Of a DNA stretch of 64,000 nucleotides, positions 43,785 to 52,433 are shown piece by piece. This DNA is from CAVQDV01 sp963711375 (GTDB lineage Bacteria; Pseudomonadota; Gammaproteobacteria; Coxiellales; Coxiellaceae). A model generated the notes under the pieces. That model had not been told where the DNA came from. It saw only the letters and a list, made by a program, of their open reading frames with translations, and ran no database searches. Made by a program: the position numbers and the translations under genes. The stretch lies in assembly GCA_963711375.1 (NCBI GenBank), contig CAVQDV010000005.1, forward strand, positions 2,170,001-2,234,000, written 5' to 3'. The first letter of the stretch is position 1, and each line of letters begins with the position of its first letter.

Positions 43785-44483
43785 TCATTCTTCCTCTATC
43801 GTATGCAACTTCTCAAAATCCTGTATGAGAATATTTTTTTTCGTCACTTTAATAATTTTATTATTCTGCATTCTTCGAAAAATTCGGCTGATGGTTTCTG
43901 GTGCTATACGTAGGTAATTTGCCATGTCGTGATGCGTCATGGCAGTTTTGCACATATTCGGTGGAAATTTTTGTAACACATATTCGCGCGATAAATTCAT
44001 TAAAAAATGAGCCACACGTTGTTCAGCGCTTGTTCTTAATAATATTTCATTATTATATTTAATTTGTCTTGAAATTAATTGGAAAATCTGCCATTCAATT
44101 TCCGGTTGCGATTTAATTAAGGATTTAAATTGTTCAATCGGAATTTCACACACATTACTCTCTTCTACAGCGCAAATTGAGAGCATGGATTTTTCTTCAC
44201 TAAATAAATCCCAGCCTAGCAGTTGTCCTGGAAAATGAAAACCCATGACAAATTCATCGCCGTTTTCCTTGATGGAATAGCTTTTTAAGAGGCCAGAACG
44301 GACAATAAATAAACTGTGCAGCGGGTCACCTTGGCGACAAAGATGATCGGCGGGAGATAAAATTCTAGCTTTAAAAGATAAATAGTCTAAATCTTTTAAA
44401 TTATTTCTGTCAATTTTTGCTGTAATGCAATTATCGCTCATGCGGCAATTGTTACAGGAATTTAACATCACCATTTTTTGCAC
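43785..44483 (-). CDS. fnr: FNR-type oxygen-sensing transcription regulator
   Basis: About 232 residues (GTG 44483; ATGs three and five codons later are alternatives). The N-terminal cysteines C10-x2-C13-x5-C19 have exactly the E. coli Fnr spacing, and a fourth cysteine in NVCEIP aligns with Fnr Cys122, so the [4Fe-4S] oxygen sensor appears complete. A cyclic-nucleotide-binding-type beta-barrel is followed by a dimer helix and a helix-turn-helix with ETISR, the recognition triad (E, S, R) that reads TTGAT half-sites. It would activate anaerobic or microaerobic genes. Divergent from the 346-aa unknown gene. Confidence 0.92.
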   Translation of the reverse strand: MQKMVMLNSCNNCRMSDNCITAKIDRNNLKDLDYLSFKARILSPADHLCRQGDPLHSLFIVRSGLLKSYSIKENGDEFVMGFHFPGQLLGWDLFSEEKSMLSICAVEESNVCEIPIEQFKSLIKSQPEIEWQIFQLISRQIKYNNEILLRTSAEQRVAHFLMNLSREYVLQKFPPNMCKTAMTHHDMANYLRIAPETISRIFRRMQNNKIIKVTKKNILIQDFEKLHTIEEE

Positions 44484-44601
44484 CTAATTCCCTGGTTTGC
44501 TGGTGAAAAATTTCAGCGAAATTAATGATCTTCATCAGGAAAAAATCGCCAAGATTAATTATACTTGAATTGTAAACATTTGGTAAGGTAGGAGGTGCGT
44601 T

Positions 44602-45642
44602 ATGAGGAGTTTAAAAAGCTGGATTGAATTTAGAAACCCTGAAGATCTTGACGCCTTCTTTTCCTCGGTAATTCTAGGAGAAAACCTTGAAACTAGGGAT
44701 GGGGTCCCAACGCTAGAAGCAGGGGATACAATTTTTTTTAATTCAAATAAAAAAATGCTTGAGACGCTTTTTTTAAATTTACGTCGAATCATTAAACCTA
44801 TCGTCCAAAATTCCGCAGAGGAAAATAATAGTATACAAAATTATATTAAAATAAAAATCGTATCCAATTATGAAGATCAATATGATGACGTTTTTTTAAA
44901 TAAATTTATTAAAGAGGCAGAGAGATCTGCTGCGGGAAAAATTTATAAATTTATTCACATAATTGAGAAAGTGCTCAAATTAAATGTTGATTTTTCAGAG
45001 GCAGATATAAATTCGCCCTATCTTTGGATCTCCATTCCGCTAGATGATAAACCTGCTGAAAAACAGATCCCATTTAAGGACGAGCTTGAAACTATTATTA
45101 ATGAAGTTTTTTATAAGGCAAGCAGAGATACTATAGTTGGGAACTTAGATAGATATAATAGAGAGAATTTATCGATAGAAAAAAAAGAACCTTTCATAGA
45201 AGACATTGTTGATCCACATTCTTCTGTTTCCAGAAAAGTGCTTTGGAAAGAAATTGAAGATAATATCTATAGCGATTTTGAAAATAGTAACCGCCAAGAA
45301 AGTCAGTCTAGTGTTGATCGAGAAAAAGCGCCGAAGTTTGAAAGCCCTAACACGAAAAAAAGTCTCAAAAAGAAGTGGGAAAACCTCCCTGTGAAATGGC
45401 GCATTCCCATCATGATTGGAGTGTTGATGATAGGCTTAGTGGCTCCGATGACATTTCTTGTTGCGGTGACTTTATGGCAGATGTTTGTTGAGAAAAAATC
45501 GGAGGAAGAGTCAGGCCATTTAAAAGGAAAAAAATCGGATTTATTTAAGGCCGAAAATAAAGCTCCTCCCCAAAGAAGACAAATCTCAGAATTATCGAGC
45601 GATACTGAAGTTGATACTGAGCGTGAAAGTTTGTCGAAGTAA
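44602..45642 (+). CDS. Unknown 346-aa protein with C-terminal membrane segment
   Basis: No family recognised. An N-terminal domain of about 190 residues is alpha/beta with many acidic residues. A Lys/Arg-rich patch (about 245-265) leads to a hydrophobic segment (WRIPIMIGVLMIGLVAPMTF then LVAVTLWQM; about 268-296), one or two membrane helices. The C-terminal 45 residues are polar and glutamate-rich (SELSSDTEVDTERESLSK), like Dot/Icm signals. The upstream TTAA-like sequence is a poor PmrA match. Candidate membrane-inserted effector or envelope protein. ATG at 44602 follows GGAGG. Confidence 0.75.
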   Translation: MRSLKSWIEFRNPEDLDAFFSSVILGENLETRDGVPTLEAGDTIFFNSNKKMLETLFLNLRRIIKPIVQNSAEENNSIQNYIKIKIVSNYEDQYDDVFLNKFIKEAERSAAGKIYKFIHIIEKVLKLNVDFSEADINSPYLWISIPLDDKPAEKQIPFKDELETIINEVFYKASRDTIVGNLDRYNRENLSIEKKEPFIEDIVDPHSSVSRKVLWKEIEDNIYSDFENSNRQESQSSVDREKAPKFESPNTKKSLKKKWENLPVKWRIPIMIGVLMIGLVAPMTFLVAVTLWQMFVEKKSEEESGHLKGKKSDLFKAENKAPPQRRQISELSSDTEVDTERESLSK

Positions 45643-45655
45643 TTCTTTTGTCCCC

Positions 45656-47026
45656 TCAGTAACCCTCTCGCGCTAATTTTTCTGCGAGACCAATATAATT
45701 TTCAGGGCGAAGATCCCGCAAACTTTGCTTCACGTTTTCAGGAAGCGATAATTGATCCACAAATTCCAGTAACAGGCGTTCTGTAAAAGGCTTTCCCCGA
45801 GAAACAGCTTTTAATTGTTCATACGCATCCGCCATGCCAAAACGCCTCATGACTGTTTGCAAAGCCTCGGCAAGCACTTCCCAATGGTCTGCTAAATCTT
45901 CACGAATTAGGGGCTCGTTCGCTGTTAATTTATCTAAGCCACGTAAAGTCGATAAATATCCGAGAAAAGCATAGCCAAAACTCAGCCCAAGATTTCGTAA
46001 AACTGTCGAGTCTGAAAGATCGCGCTGCCATCGAGAAATGGGAAGTTTTTCCGCTAAATGCCGGCTGACGGCATTTGAAAGACCCAAATTACCTTCTGAA
46101 TTTTCAAAATCGATCGGGTTAATTTTATGAGGCATAGTGGAAGAACCTACCTCATGCTCAATTTTCTGTTGTTGAAAATAACCATTGCTAATATAGCTCC
46201 AAATATCACGATCAAAATCAATTAATATGGTATTAAAACGTGAAAGCGCATCCAGTAGTTCCGCAATAAAATCATGCGGCTCAATTTGTGTGGTATGCGA
46301 ATTCCAGTGAATTCCAAGGCTTTCAACAAAATGTTTCGAAAATTTTAGCCAATCTACTTGGGGGTAAGCAAGTAGGTGCGCATTAAAATTACCAACGGCC
46401 CCATTAATTTTACCAAGAATTTCAATTTGCTTCAGAGAATGCAGTTGTTTTTTTAATCGCACCGCAAAATTTTTCATTTCCTTGCCGAGTGTCGTGGGGG
46501 TGGCGGCTTGTCCATGGGTGCGGGCCAGCATCGCCAGCGAAGCGTACTTATTAGAAAACGCTTCGATTTTCTCGATCATTTTTTCCATGCAAGGAAGCAT
46601 CACTTTATTCAGCGAATTTTTGAGCATTAACGCGTAAGCTAAATTATTGATATCTTCTGAAGTGCAGGCAAAATGAATAAATGAATGCAAGGTTTTTAAA
46701 GTAGGATTTTCTGAAAATTTTTCTTGGAGAAAATATTCAACCGCTTTCACATCGTGATTGGTTTTACGCTCGATTGTTTTAATCCGCTCGGCATCATTCA
46801 AATTAAAATTGTCGATGAGGGATTCCAGATAAGCGAGAGTCGACTTATCAAGTATCGGCACTTCGGGAATGTTTTTCTCAGTCGCTAAGGCCATAAACCA
46901 ACGAATTTCCACGATAACCCGAAAATGCATAAGACCAAACTCACTGAGTGTAGACTGCAGGGGTTTCAATTTTTCGGCATAGCGGCCGTCAAGCGCGCAA
47001 AGCGCAGTAAGTGCTGATATTGACAT
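45656..47026 (-). CDS. purB: Adenylosuccinate lyase
   Basis: 456 residues. The fumarase/aspartase superfamily signature GSSTMPHKINPIDFEN is present, along with RTHGQAATPTTLGKE and TSEDINNLAYAL. It performs two steps of purine synthesis (SAICAR to AICAR, adenylosuccinate to AMP). N-terminal ALCALDGRYAEKL fits the E. coli-type subgroup. Divergent from the aminotransferase gene. Confidence 0.96.
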   Translation of the reverse strand: MSISALTALCALDGRYAEKLKPLQSTLSEFGLMHFRVIVEIRWFMALATEKNIPEVPILDKSTLAYLESLIDNFNLNDAERIKTIERKTNHDVKAVEYFLQEKFSENPTLKTLHSFIHFACTSEDINNLAYALMLKNSLNKVMLPCMEKMIEKIEAFSNKYASLAMLARTHGQAATPTTLGKEMKNFAVRLKKQLHSLKQIEILGKINGAVGNFNAHLLAYPQVDWLKFSKHFVESLGIHWNSHTTQIEPHDFIAELLDALSRFNTILIDFDRDIWSYISNGYFQQQKIEHEVGSSTMPHKINPIDFENSEGNLGLSNAVSRHLAEKLPISRWQRDLSDSTVLRNLGLSFGYAFLGYLSTLRGLDKLTANEPLIREDLADHWEVLAEALQTVMRRFGMADAYEQLKAVSRGKPFTERLLLEFVDQLSLPENVKQSLRDLRPENYIGLAEKLAREGY

Positions 47027-47128
47027 AATTTCCTCTTAAATTGAGAGAGGATAATACCCGAGGCTGGCAGGCGTTGCAAAGACCAATGCGCTTCGTTATT
47101 ATTTCCAAAACGAAGAGGGATGAACTTG

Positions 47129-48238
47129 GTGAAATTTATCGATTTACACAAACAGTATCAATTGCTTAAAGCCCCAATTGACGAAGCCATTGCCAAAGTA
47201 ATAGAGCATGGTCAATTCATCATGGGCCCTGAAATTTCTGAGCTCGAGGAAGCCTTGGCCGCCTACAGCGGGGTCAAACACGCGATGCTTTGTTCCAGTG
47301 GTACGACCGCTTTGCAAATTGCCCTCATGGCCCTCAATATCGCTCCGGGTGATGAAGTCATTACCTCACCTTTTAGTTTTTTTGCCACAGCAGAAGTCAT
47401 TCTATTATTGGGCGCAAAACCTATATACGTGGATATCGATCCTAAAACCTATAATTTAGACGCTGCCATTCTCGAACAGTCCATTGGCCCTAAAACAAAA
47501 GCCATCATCCCCGTTTCCATGTTCGGTCAATGCGCCGATATGGATAAAATTAATTCGATCGCGGCTACGTTTGCTGTGCCAGTTGTTGAAGATGCGGCTC
47601 AAAGTTTCGGTGCTTTTTACAAAGGAAGACGTTCCTGCGGATTATCCACCATCGCCTGCACCAGCTTTTTCCCATCAAAGCCCTTAGGTGCTTACGGAGA
47701 CGCCGGTGCCTGCTTCACCGATGATGACGAATTAGCCGAGAAAATGCGTCAAATTTTAAATCATGGTCAAATAGAACGTTACCATCATGTGGCCGTTGGA
47801 ATTAATGGACGCTGCGATAGTATTCAAGCGGGGGTTTTGCTCGCTAAAATGCGTGTTTTTGATGAGGAATTGCAGAAACGGCAGAAAGTAGCGGAATGGT
47901 ATGATCAAGTGTTTGCAGATCGAGTATCAACTCCGTATATTGAACCCCATAATCAAAGTGCCTATGCGCAATACACGATTCATGTGGAAAATCGCGAACA
48001 TTTGCAAAGAGTTTTGGCAGAAAATGGCATTCCAACCGCGATTCATTATCCTCGTGGCTTGCATGAGCAGCCGATTACGTTAAAACTCTCGAGAGAAAAT
48101 GTGCAGTGCCCTGTTGCAGAAACCGCTGCAAAACATGTGCTTAGCCTCCCTTTTCATCCCTATATGGATCCCAGTGACGTGGCATTGGTAGCTGAAACCG
48201 TCATTGAAGCGGTGCACAATGTAGTAGAAGAATATTAA
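47129..48238 (+). CDS. DegT/DnrJ/EryC1-type nucleotide-sugar aminotransferase
   Basis: About 369 residues. The GTG at 47129 is chosen because GAGGG lies nine bases upstream and the family typically starts V/M-K-F-I-D-L; an ATG nine bases earlier has no room for a ribosome binding site. The PLP-dependent signature is complete: CSSGTTALQIALMAL, EDAAQSFGA and the lysine in FFPSKPLGAYGDAG that binds PLP. The C-terminal part AIHYPRGLHEQP resembles WbpE-type enzymes that aminate 3-keto-GlcNAcA for surface polysaccharide. It converges with an epimerase gene, forming a small surface-sugar pair. Confidence 0.88.
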   Translation: MKFIDLHKQYQLLKAPIDEAIAKVIEHGQFIMGPEISELEEALAAYSGVKHAMLCSSGTTALQIALMALNIAPGDEVITSPFSFFATAEVILLLGAKPIYVDIDPKTYNLDAAILEQSIGPKTKAIIPVSMFGQCADMDKINSIAATFAVPVVEDAAQSFGAFYKGRRSCGLSTIACTSFFPSKPLGAYGDAGACFTDDDELAEKMRQILNHGQIERYHHVAVGINGRCDSIQAGVLLAKMRVFDEELQKRQKVAEWYDQVFADRVSTPYIEPHNQSAYAQYTIHVENREHLQRVLAENGIPTAIHYPRGLHEQPITLKLSRENVQCPVAETAAKHVLSLPFHPYMDPSDVALVAETVIEAVHNVVEEY

Positions 48239-48242
48239 GGGC

Positions 48243-49205
48243 TCAAATGTGACTTCGATACCATTCCACAAATTTGGCGATCCCTGTTTCAAAATCGATT
48301 TTGGGTTCATAATGATAATCTCTTTTGAGAGCACTGGTGTCCGCATAGGTTTTTAAAACATCTCCGGCTTGTAAGGGTAGATATTTTTTGAGTGCTTTTT
48401 TCCCGAGATTTTTTTCAAGTTCAGTAATCAATTCGAGTAATTTAATGGGCTGACCTCGGCCAATGTTATAAATGGAATAATGATTATTAATTGAAATTGA
48501 TTGTTGATGAATAATTCTATGCAAGCCCTCTATGATATCATCAATAAAGGTAAAATCTCGATGCATTTCGCCATGATGATAAATTTCGATGGGTTCTTCG
48601 GCAATAATTTTCTGTGTAAATTTATAATATGCCATGTCTGGACGGCCCCAAGGGCCATAGACTGTAAAAAAACGGAGCCCAGTGGACTTGAGTTGATATA
48701 AATGGGCATAGCTATGGGCCAGTAATTCGTTCGCTTTTTTGCTTGCTGCATAGAAGGAAATCGGATGATCCACACAATCATTTTCAGAAGACGGATAATG
48801 TTGATTATTGCCATAAACAGCGCTGGAAGATGCAAAAATAAAGTGAGAAACCCCTTGTTTTCGAGCACCTTCTAAGATGTTTGAAAAACCCACTACATTA
48901 GTATCGATGTAGTTCGAAGCCTGTCGCGTGCTACTCCGCACGCCAACCTCTGCCGCCAAATGAACGATGATATCGACCGAAATATCTCGAAATAATTCGA
49001 GCATCAAGGATCGATCTGAAATATCTTTTTGTAAAAAAGAGAAGTTTGAGTAGGTCTGAAGAATGCCTAAACGAGCTTCTTTTAGCGCTATGGAATAATA
49101 ATTATTCAGGTTATCCATTCCAATGACAATGTGCCCATCCTGACATAGGCGTTTGGAGAGGTGATAGCCGATAAAGCCAGCCGCACCGGTAATTAATATT
49201 TTCAT
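48243..49205 (-). CDS. NAD-dependent nucleotide-sugar epimerase, UDP-glucuronate 4-epimerase-like
   Basis: 320-residue extended short-chain dehydrogenase. G-A-A-G-F-I-G near the N-terminus binds NAD; the catalytic Y-x3-K is YAASKK; the catalytic Ser lies in ASSSAVYG. DNLNNYYSIALKEARL resembles the subgroup that acts on UDP-glucuronate (UDP-GalA formation). It probably supplies a uronic acid for LPS or capsule. The neighbouring convergent aminotransferase supports a surface-polysaccharide role. Confidence 0.88.
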   Translation of the reverse strand: MKILITGAAGFIGYHLSKRLCQDGHIVIGMDNLNNYYSIALKEARLGILQTYSNFSFLQKDISDRSLMLELFRDISVDIIVHLAAEVGVRSSTRQASNYIDTNVVGFSNILEGARKQGVSHFIFASSSAVYGNNQHYPSSENDCVDHPISFYAASKKANELLAHSYAHLYQLKSTGLRFFTVYGPWGRPDMAYYKFTQKIIAEEPIEIYHHGEMHRDFTFIDDIIEGLHRIIHQQSISINNHYSIYNIGRGQPIKLLELITELEKNLGKKALKKYLPLQAGDVLKTYADTSALKRDYHYEPKIDFETGIAKFVEWYRSHI

Positions 49206-49300
49206 GCATTAATCCTAGCCATTTTTACACGGACATTGTAGTATGATTTGCAAGGCTAGAATAGAGAAAAGGTAGGGCTCTTCGTTGGAAAGGAGTAAAA

Positions 49301-50065
49301 ATGGAAATAAAAAACAAAGTCATTCTCATAACAGGCGCCGGCTCTGGGATGGGCGCAGAATGCGCGCGTTATTTCGCCGATAAAGGCGCAAAAATCATTA
49401 TTGTTGATATCAATAAAGAACATGCCGATGCTGTGGCGGCCAGTGTCGATGGAATAGCATTTGCTTGTAATGTCAGCGATGAGGCTGAAGTGAAAAATGT
49501 CGTTGAAAACGCTACAGCACAATGCAAAAATATTCATGTCTTAATAAATTGTGCAGGGATTGCTACTGGCGCTCGAATTGTAGGCAAAGAAGGGCCTATG
49601 CCGCTTGCTGATTTTAATCGCGTCATTCAGATTAATTTAATCGGCAGTTTTAATGTGCTAACTCAAGTCGCAGCGAAAATGGCCATTCAAGATCCTGTTG
49701 ATGAAGATCAGGAAAGGGGCGTCATTATCAATACGGCCTCTGTCGCTGCTTTCGAAGGTCAAATCGGCCAGGCGGCCTATAGCGCCTCAAAGGGCGGAAT
49801 TGTTGGGTTAACATTGCCAGCCGCGCGTGAATTAGCGAAATTTGGCATTCGGGTGATGACAATCGCTCCTGGTATCATAAAAACCCCGATGATGGCCGGC
49901 ATGCCGGACAAAGTTCAGGAAGCATTATCTGAAAAAATGTTATTTCCACATCGCTTGGGAGAAGCTATAGAATATGCTAAATTGGCGCAGCATATTATCG
50001 AAAATGTCTATTTAAACGGTAGCGTTATTCGTCTTGATGCAGGAATTCGCTTGGAACCCAAATAG
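49301..50065 (+). CDS. 3-hydroxyacyl-CoA dehydrogenase type II-like SDR
   Basis: 254 residues, classical SDR. Cofactor motif TGAGSGMG (about 12-19), N-C-A-G at about 85, catalytic Ser in NTASVAAFEGQ and Y-x3-K in YSASKG. The sequence PAARELAKFGIRVMTIAPG and the ending close to LDAGIRLEPK are typical of the HSD17B10-like group that oxidises 3-hydroxyacyl-CoA or 2-methyl-3-hydroxybutyryl-CoA with NAD. It could act after crotonyl-CoA hydration in the pathways above. It is eight bases upstream of pgi, probably one operon. Ribosome binding site AAAGGAG. Confidence 0.88.
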   Translation: MEIKNKVILITGAGSGMGAECARYFADKGAKIIIVDINKEHADAVAASVDGIAFACNVSDEAEVKNVVENATAQCKNIHVLINCAGIATGARIVGKEGPMPLADFNRVIQINLIGSFNVLTQVAAKMAIQDPVDEDQERGVIINTASVAAFEGQIGQAAYSASKGGIVGLTLPAARELAKFGIRVMTIAPGIIKTPMMAGMPDKVQEALSEKMLFPHRLGEAIEYAKLAQHIIENVYLNGSVIRLDAGIRLEPK

Positions 50066-50073
50066 GAATCATT

Positions 50074-51636
50074 ATGCCCTCTACTGATCAATTGCCGGCT
50101 TGGCAGAAATTAAAGTCTCATTTTCAAGAGATGAAAAACATTTCTATGCGAGATCTTTTCTCGAAAGATCCTGCACGCTTTGAAAAATTTTCGATTGAAG
50201 GCCCGGGCCTATTTTTCGATTATTCTAAAAATAGAATCACCGAAAAAACGCTGGATTTATTGTGTGAATTAGCCAAAGAGACTGGGCTTAGTGCAAAAAT
50301 AGAATCGCTTTTTAACGGGGAAATCGTAAATGCCTCCGAAAATCGGCCTGCGTGGCATACCGCTTTGAGGGATCCAAAAGGAGCCCCTTTAGAAGTTAAA
50401 CAGCAGCTCGAAAAAATGCGCCTTTTTTGCGAGCAAAATCGGAATATTACGGATATCGTGAATATTGGAATTGGTGGATCTGAATTGGGGCCATCCATGG
50501 TCTACCATGCTTTAAAAAAAGTAAAACAAAGTCCAAGGTGCCATTTTATTGCAAGCTATGATGTAGAGTATTTGGAAGAATTATTAAAGTCTTTGAATCT
50601 TGAGACAACTTTATTTCTAGTGGTTTCAAAAACCTTTTCCACAGCAGAAACCTTAGCGAATGCGGATGTGGTTAAAAAATATCTCAATAAAAATCATCAT
50701 AATTTTATTGCCATAACAGCAAACCCCTCTGCTGCTCTTGACTATGGAATAGAAAAAAATAACATTTTTACTTTTTGGGATTGGGTGGGCGGGCGTTATT
50801 CGCTTTGGTCGACCGTTGGTTTTTCCATTGCTTTGGCCTTTGGTTTCCCGGTATTTTCACAATTGCTTCAGGGCGCTCATGCCATGGATGAGCATTTTCG
50901 TCATGCGGAATTCAACAAAAATATACCTGTTATTTTAGGCTTGCTTGGAATTTGGTATCAAAATTTCTTTGGGGCTCAGAGTCAGGCTATTATTCCCTAT
51001 TCTCGTGCGCTTAAATTTTTAAGCGATTATTTACAGCAATTACAGATGGAATCTCTCGGTAAGCGGGTGGATGCTGAGGGGCTTCCACTCAATTTTTCGA
51101 CCGGGGCCATTATTTGGGGCGGCATCGGCACAAATAGCCAACACAGTTTCCATCAATTATTAATGCAGGGCACTCAGTTGGCTCCTGTAGATTTTATACT
51201 ACCAGTGCCGAAAATTCAGGATGCCCATTATCAGCAATTGGCTGCTAATTGCATTGGTCAAAGCAAAACGCTCTTAGAAGGTTATACGGCTGATCAAATC
51301 CGTTCCGATTTAAAATCTAAAAATCTTGATGAAAATGCGCTAGGAAAATTGGTCAACCAAAAATTAATCCCTGGAAATTATCCAAATAATATTCTTTTGC
51401 TCGATGAATTAACGCCTTTTACTTTGGGCTCTTTACTCGCCTTGTATGAACACAAGGTGTTTGTTCAAAGTATAGTCTGGCAAATAAACGCCTTTGACCA
51501 ATGGGGGGTCGAACGCGGAAAGGTATTGGCAGAACAAATTTCAAAACAAATGCAAAACGGAGAAATTTCCCCAAATAACGATAGTTCAACAATGGGTCTG
51601 CTGAATCGATTGATGCGCGGTCAAGTCTTTGTATAG
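50074..51636 (+). CDS. pgi: Glucose-6-phosphate isomerase
   Basis: 520 residues, slightly shorter than E. coli Pgi (549). Both family signatures are present: WVGGRYSLWSTVGFSIALA and FDQWGVERGKVLAEQI. NIGIGGSELGPSMV and VSKTFSTAET form the sugar-phosphate site. Links glucose-6-phosphate and fructose-6-phosphate in glycolysis and gluconeogenesis. Confidence 0.96.
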   Translation: MPSTDQLPAWQKLKSHFQEMKNISMRDLFSKDPARFEKFSIEGPGLFFDYSKNRITEKTLDLLCELAKETGLSAKIESLFNGEIVNASENRPAWHTALRDPKGAPLEVKQQLEKMRLFCEQNRNITDIVNIGIGGSELGPSMVYHALKKVKQSPRCHFIASYDVEYLEELLKSLNLETTLFLVVSKTFSTAETLANADVVKKYLNKNHHNFIAITANPSAALDYGIEKNNIFTFWDWVGGRYSLWSTVGFSIALAFGFPVFSQLLQGAHAMDEHFRHAEFNKNIPVILGLLGIWYQNFFGAQSQAIIPYSRALKFLSDYLQQLQMESLGKRVDAEGLPLNFSTGAIIWGGIGTNSQHSFHQLLMQGTQLAPVDFILPVPKIQDAHYQQLAANCIGQSKTLLEGYTADQIRSDLKSKNLDENALGKLVNQKLIPGNYPNNILLLDELTPFTLGSLLALYEHKVFVQSIVWQINAFDQWGVERGKVLAEQISKQMQNGEISPNNDSSTMGLLNRLMRGQVFV

Positions 51637-51709
51637 TTACTAGGCTAAGCTTGTAATCTGCTAGTTGTCGAGTTAGGATTTGACCAATATTTTCAAAAAG
51701 GAGAGAAAA

Positions 51710-52204
51710 ATGAAATCACTTAAAATTCTCGCATTGAGTTTATTAACGACTGCAGCATTTGCTAGCACAAGCACGGTGAAAATTTATCAAACTGTTAAAA
51801 ATGGACAAGGAGCTGATATCGGTACTGTAAGGTTTACCGACACGCCCATGGGATTATTGGTCGAGCCGAAAATATCGCAATTACCAGAAGGTTTGCACGG
51901 ATTTCACGTGCATGTTCACAATTCTTGTGCCGACATGGGAATGGCGGCAATGGGTCATTTAGATCCAAAAAACACGGGAAAACATTTAGGGCCATATAAT
52001 GTTAACGGCCACTTGGGCGATTTACCCGCGCTTTATGTTAATAAAAATGGTGTGGCAGATTTGCCAACCATCGCTCCACGTTTAACCGTAAAAGATATCG
52101 AGGGTCATGCGCTTATGATTCATGCCGGTGGCGATAATTATTCAGATTTTCCTGAAAAACTCGGTGGCGGCGGTGCACGCATTGCCTGCGGGGTCATTCA
52201 ATAA
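51710..52204 (+). CDS. sodC: Periplasmic Cu/Zn superoxide dismutase
   Basis: 164 residues from the ATG at 51710, which has AAGGAGAG upstream; a start ten codons earlier is less likely. Signal peptide (KILALSLLTTAAFA) then the SodC fold. Metal ligands are in GFHVHVH, GHLDPKNTGKHLGPYN and NGHLGDLP, with the last copper His in LMIHAGGDNY. The two disulfide cysteines (NSCADM, RIACGVI) are present. Removes superoxide in the periplasm, a common protection against phagocyte attack. Confidence 0.95.
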   Translation: MKSLKILALSLLTTAAFASTSTVKIYQTVKNGQGADIGTVRFTDTPMGLLVEPKISQLPEGLHGFHVHVHNSCADMGMAAMGHLDPKNTGKHLGPYNVNGHLGDLPALYVNKNGVADLPTIAPRLTVKDIEGHALMIHAGGDNYSDFPEKLGGGGARIACGVIQ

Positions 52205-52222
52205 ATTCATAGGAACCTTAAA

Positions 52223-52429
52223 ATGTCAGCAAAATTACTAGTTCAAAATGCCCCTTTGTTTGCGTTAAAACTAGTTGAACGCAATGAACAGAGACCGCAA
52301 GAATCCGCATTTAATCGCCGTAATGGAATTTTTGCTCGCCTAGGTCCAGGAGGTGGTCGCCGAGATGTTCAAAGTCCAGAAGGGGCCGAGGAATTACCAC
52401 GTGGTTTAGCAGGCCCCGGAACCGAATAA
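52223..52429 (+). CDS. Small Gly/Arg-rich protein of unknown function
   Basis: 68 residues, begins 18 bp after the sodC stop with AGGAA upstream of the ATG, so it may be co-transcribed. The N-terminal half is mixed; the C-terminal half has a glycine-rich turn (ARLGPGGGRRDVQ) and an acidic-proline end (PRGLAGPGTE). No family recognised and no membrane segment. Confidence 0.5.
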   Translation: MSAKLLVQNAPLFALKLVERNEQRPQESAFNRRNGIFARLGPGGGRRDVQSPEGAEELPRGLAGPGTE

Positions 52430-52433
52430 AACG

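Noticed and set aside
44554..44586. PmrA-like box upstream of the 346-aa gene
   Set aside because: ATTAATTAT-AC-TTGAATTGT has the right half-site spacing, but the second core is TGAA and no -10 lies 7 bp downstream, so it is much weaker than the other four.
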